From an uncultured Eubacteriales bacterium (GTDB lineage: Bacteria; Bacillota; Clostridia; Oscillospirales; Oscillospiraceae), in NCBI GenBank assembly GCA_958427375.1, contig CAUABY010000149.1, positions 1 to 5,592 of the forward strand: a DNA stretch of 5,592 nucleotides. Direction: 5' to 3'. The position numbers and the translations under genes are program-made. Below the pieces are notes generated by a model. The model was given only the letters and a program-made list of their open reading frames with translations, ran no database searches and was not told the DNA's origin. Below are positions 3,478 to 5,592 of the stretch, piece after piece (within the stretch, counting starts at the first letter, position 1; every line of letters begins with the position of its first letter).

Positions 3478-5592
3478 ATGCATAACGAAAAAAGCAGCAG
3501 CGCTATAATACGGTTTTTACGGCTGAGCTTCGCGGCGGTCACGGTTTTCAGCATCATTGCTTTTACACTGCTGGGGCAATACATGAACCGCAAGAGCCAC
3601 GAGGCCTTTCACGAGATTGGCAACATCTACCTCTCCGGCACGAGCGAGCAGATATCCAAGCATTTTGAGTCAGTTATCCAGCTGCGCTTTAATCAGGTGA
3701 CCGGTCTTGCCTCTGCGGTCTCCCCGGAGCGGAGAAGTCAGGATGATCTGTACGAGGAGCTTATCTACCGCGCGGCTGTACGTAATTTTGACTACCTCGC
3801 GCTCTGCACCACCGACGGCACGATGGAAACTCTGAAGGGCCGCCCAATCCAGGCTGTCAATCCCAAGCCCTTTACCGAGGCGCTGATACAGGGCAAGCAG
3901 CGTGTTGCCATCGGCGTGGACGACCTTGGAAATCAGGTAGTGCTGTTCGGCGTGGATGCGGCCTATCCCATGTCGGGCGGCGATGTCAGCACCGGGCTTG
4001 TGGCAGCGGTGCCTTTGGAATACATCACTGATTTTCTGGCGCTGAGCGACAAGGAGCAGATGCTCACGTTCTGCATCGTGAGAAACGACGGCAGCTTTGT
4101 CATCAAAAATGAGCTGATGGGTCTGGATGACTATTCCCAGCGCCTGCCGGAGCTGCTGAGCCCATACCGCGACGCGTCCGACGCGCCATATTCTATAGAC
4201 GACTTTGACGCGGCCTTGCAGAGCAACAGCCCCTATTCCGCGACGATCTCCGTCAACGGCGAGGAGCAGAAGCTCTACAGCGTTCCGCTGGCAAACTCCG
4301 AATGGAACCTTATCTCCATCATGCCGAACAACCAGTTAAATGACGTGCTGGACCACCTGAATGTGCAAAGGACTAAATTCACGGTGCTCTCCTGCATGGC
4401 CGTTTTGATACTGATGCTGCTAATCTTTATCCGCTATTTCCAGATGAGCACCGCGCAGATAAAGGAGATGGATAAATCCCGCCGGGAGGCCGCCAAGGCC
4501 AGTCAGGCCAAGAGCGAGTTTCTGGCGAACATGAGCCACGACATACGAACGCCGATGAACGCCATTGTAGGCATGACGGCAATTGCCACCGCACACATTG
4601 ACGATATGGAGCAGGTGAAAAACTGCCTGCGGAAAATCGCCATGTCGAGCAAGCAGCTGCTGGGGCTTATAAATGACATTTTGGACATGTCCAAGGTGGA
4701 GAGCGGGAAAATGACGCTGACGGAGGAGGACGTCTCCCTGAAAGAGCTGCTTGACGGAATAGTCAGCATTATGCAGCCGCAAATCAGCGCAAAAAACCAG
4801 AGCTTTGATGTGCATGTGGGCAAGGTGGACGCCGAGAACGTGCGCTGTGACGGTGTGCGTTTAAATCAGGTGCTGCTCAACCTACTGTCCAACGCCACAA
4901 AGTACACGCAGGAGGGCGGCGCGATAAAGCTGTCGCTCTGGGAGGAGGAATCCCCCAAGGGCGGAGACTTTGCGCGAATACACATCAGCGTGGCCGACAA
5001 CGGCATAGGCATGACCCCGGAATTCCTTGAAAAGATATTTGAGGCCTACTCCCGTGCCGACAGTACCCGAATCCAGAAAGTTGAGGGCACCGGCTTGGGC
5101 ATGGCGATTACAAAATACATTGTGGACGCTATGGGCGGAACTATTGAGATTCACAGCAAGCCTGGCGAGGGCAGTGAGTTTAACTTGACTTTTGACTTTG
5201 AGAAAGCCGCCGCTGCGGAGGTGGACATGGTGCTGCCAGCGTGGAACATGCTGGTGGTGGATGACGACGCGTTCTTGTGCAAGTCCACCATTGAGACGCT
5301 GAAAACTTTCGGAATCAACGCGGAATGGACCCTGAGCGGCGAGAAGGCCATTGATCTGGCCGTCGGCCGCCACAACATGGGCGACGACTACCAGATTATT
5401 CTGCTCGACTGGAAGCTGCCGGGGATGAACGGCATTCAGACGGCTAAAAAGCTGCGTGAGCACCTGGGCAAGCAGGTGCCGATTCTGCTCATCTCCGCCT
5501 ATGACTGGAGCGAGTTTGAGCTTGAGGCGCGCGAGGCCGGGATAAGCGGCTTTATCTCCAAGCCGCTGTTCAAATCCACCCTGTTTTACAAT
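3478..5592 (+). CDS. Cache-type membrane hybrid sensor histidine kinase, C-terminus beyond window
   Basis: The frame is open from the ATG to the last base (705 codons, no stop), so the gene continues past the right edge. A short cytoplasmic N-terminus is followed by a membrane segment (about 15-34), a large extracytoplasmic region (about 35-300) resembling a double Cache ligand-sensing domain, and a second membrane segment (about 302-318). No HAMP is evident; a charged helical linker (322-345) leads straight to the HisKA domain with FLANMSHDIRTPMN, phosphoacceptor H354. The HATPase domain shows N472 (NLLSNATKYT), DNGIGM (507-512) and GTGLGMAI (537-544). A receiver starts at about 590 with D595/D596, phosphoacceptor D644 in LLDWKLPGMNG, S673 and K695. 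An ATG at 3472, overlapping the HPt stop by 1 nt, is in the same frame; 3478 is preferred because GAGGG (3464-3468) is 9 nt from it but only 3 nt from 3472. The signal sensed is unknown. Confidence 0.93.
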   Translation, partial: MHNEKSSSAIIRFLRLSFAAVTVFSIIAFTLLGQYMNRKSHEAFHEIGNIYLSGTSEQISKHFESVIQLRFNQVTGLASAVSPERRSQDDLYEELIYRAAVRNFDYLALCTTDGTMETLKGRPIQAVNPKPFTEALIQGKQRVAIGVDDLGNQVVLFGVDAAYPMSGGDVSTGLVAAVPLEYITDFLALSDKEQMLTFCIVRNDGSFVIKNELMGLDDYSQRLPELLSPYRDASDAPYSIDDFDAALQSNSPYSATISVNGEEQKLYSVPLANSEWNLISIMPNNQLNDVLDHLNVQRTKFTVLSCMAVLILMLLIFIRYFQMSTAQIKEMDKSRREAAKASQAKSEFLANMSHDIRTPMNAIVGMTAIATAHIDDMEQVKNCLRKIAMSSKQLLGLINDILDMSKVESGKMTLTEEDVSLKELLDGIVSIMQPQISAKNQSFDVHVGKVDAENVRCDGVRLNQVLLNLLSNATKYTQEGGAIKLSLWEEESPKGGDFARIHISVADNGIGMTPEFLEKIFEAYSRADSTRIQKVEGTGLGMAITKYIVDAMGGTIEIHSKPGEGSEFNLTFDFEKAAAAEVDMVLPAWNMLVVDDDAFLCKSTIETLKTFGINAEWTLSGEKAIDLAVGRHNMGDDYQIILLDWKLPGMNGIQTAKKLREHLGKQVPILLISAYDWSEFELEAREAGISGFISKPLFKSTLFYN

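Overview
The window looks like chromosomal DNA of a low-to-mid GC Firmicute of the class Clostridia, probably a gut Oscillospiraceae or Lachnospiraceae relative. This is inferred from strong AGGAGG-type ribosome binding sites, sigma-A-like promoters in an AT-rich intergenic region, and the protein families (REC/HD-GYP regulators, Cache-type hybrid kinases, LytTR regulators, VTC-domain proteins). The species cannot be named from sequence alone.

Layout. On the minus strand, a 270-residue regulator (NTF2/SnoaL-like sensor domain plus LytTR DNA-binding domain, 315-1127) is followed after 45 bp by the first 89 codons of a VTC-type polyphosphate polymerase domain protein (269 to below 1). They probably form one transcript from a good promoter at 1165-1193. 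A 342-bp divergent intergenic region (1128-1469) carries back-to-back promoters, a 10-bp direct repeat around the minus-strand -10, an imperfect ~20-bp repeat present twice 155 bp apart, and a foldable 5' leader. On the plus strand follow three tightly packed genes: a response regulator with REC, HD-GYP and a degenerate GGDEF domain (1470-3074), a stand-alone HPt phosphotransfer protein (3110-3472), and a membrane hybrid histidine kinase (3478 to beyond the window end). The kinase frame runs off the window without a stop.

How the genes fit together. The plus-strand operon encodes all parts of a four-step His-Asp-His-Asp phosphorelay. An extracytoplasmic sensor would drive autophosphorylation of kinase His354, transfer to Asp644 of its own receiver, then to His60 of the HPt protein, then to Asp55 of the response regulator, whose output domain is an apparently intact HD-GYP cyclic-di-GMP phosphodiesterase. 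That regulator also has a C-terminal GGDEF-fold domain whose catalytic motif is lost (DDGKF) but whose RxxD inhibitory-site motif survives at canonical spacing, so it may act as a c-di-GMP sensor on the enzyme that degrades c-di-GMP. Whether the divergent NTF2-LytTR/VTC pair is functionally linked is unknown; the shared intergenic region makes joint regulation possible but does not prove it.
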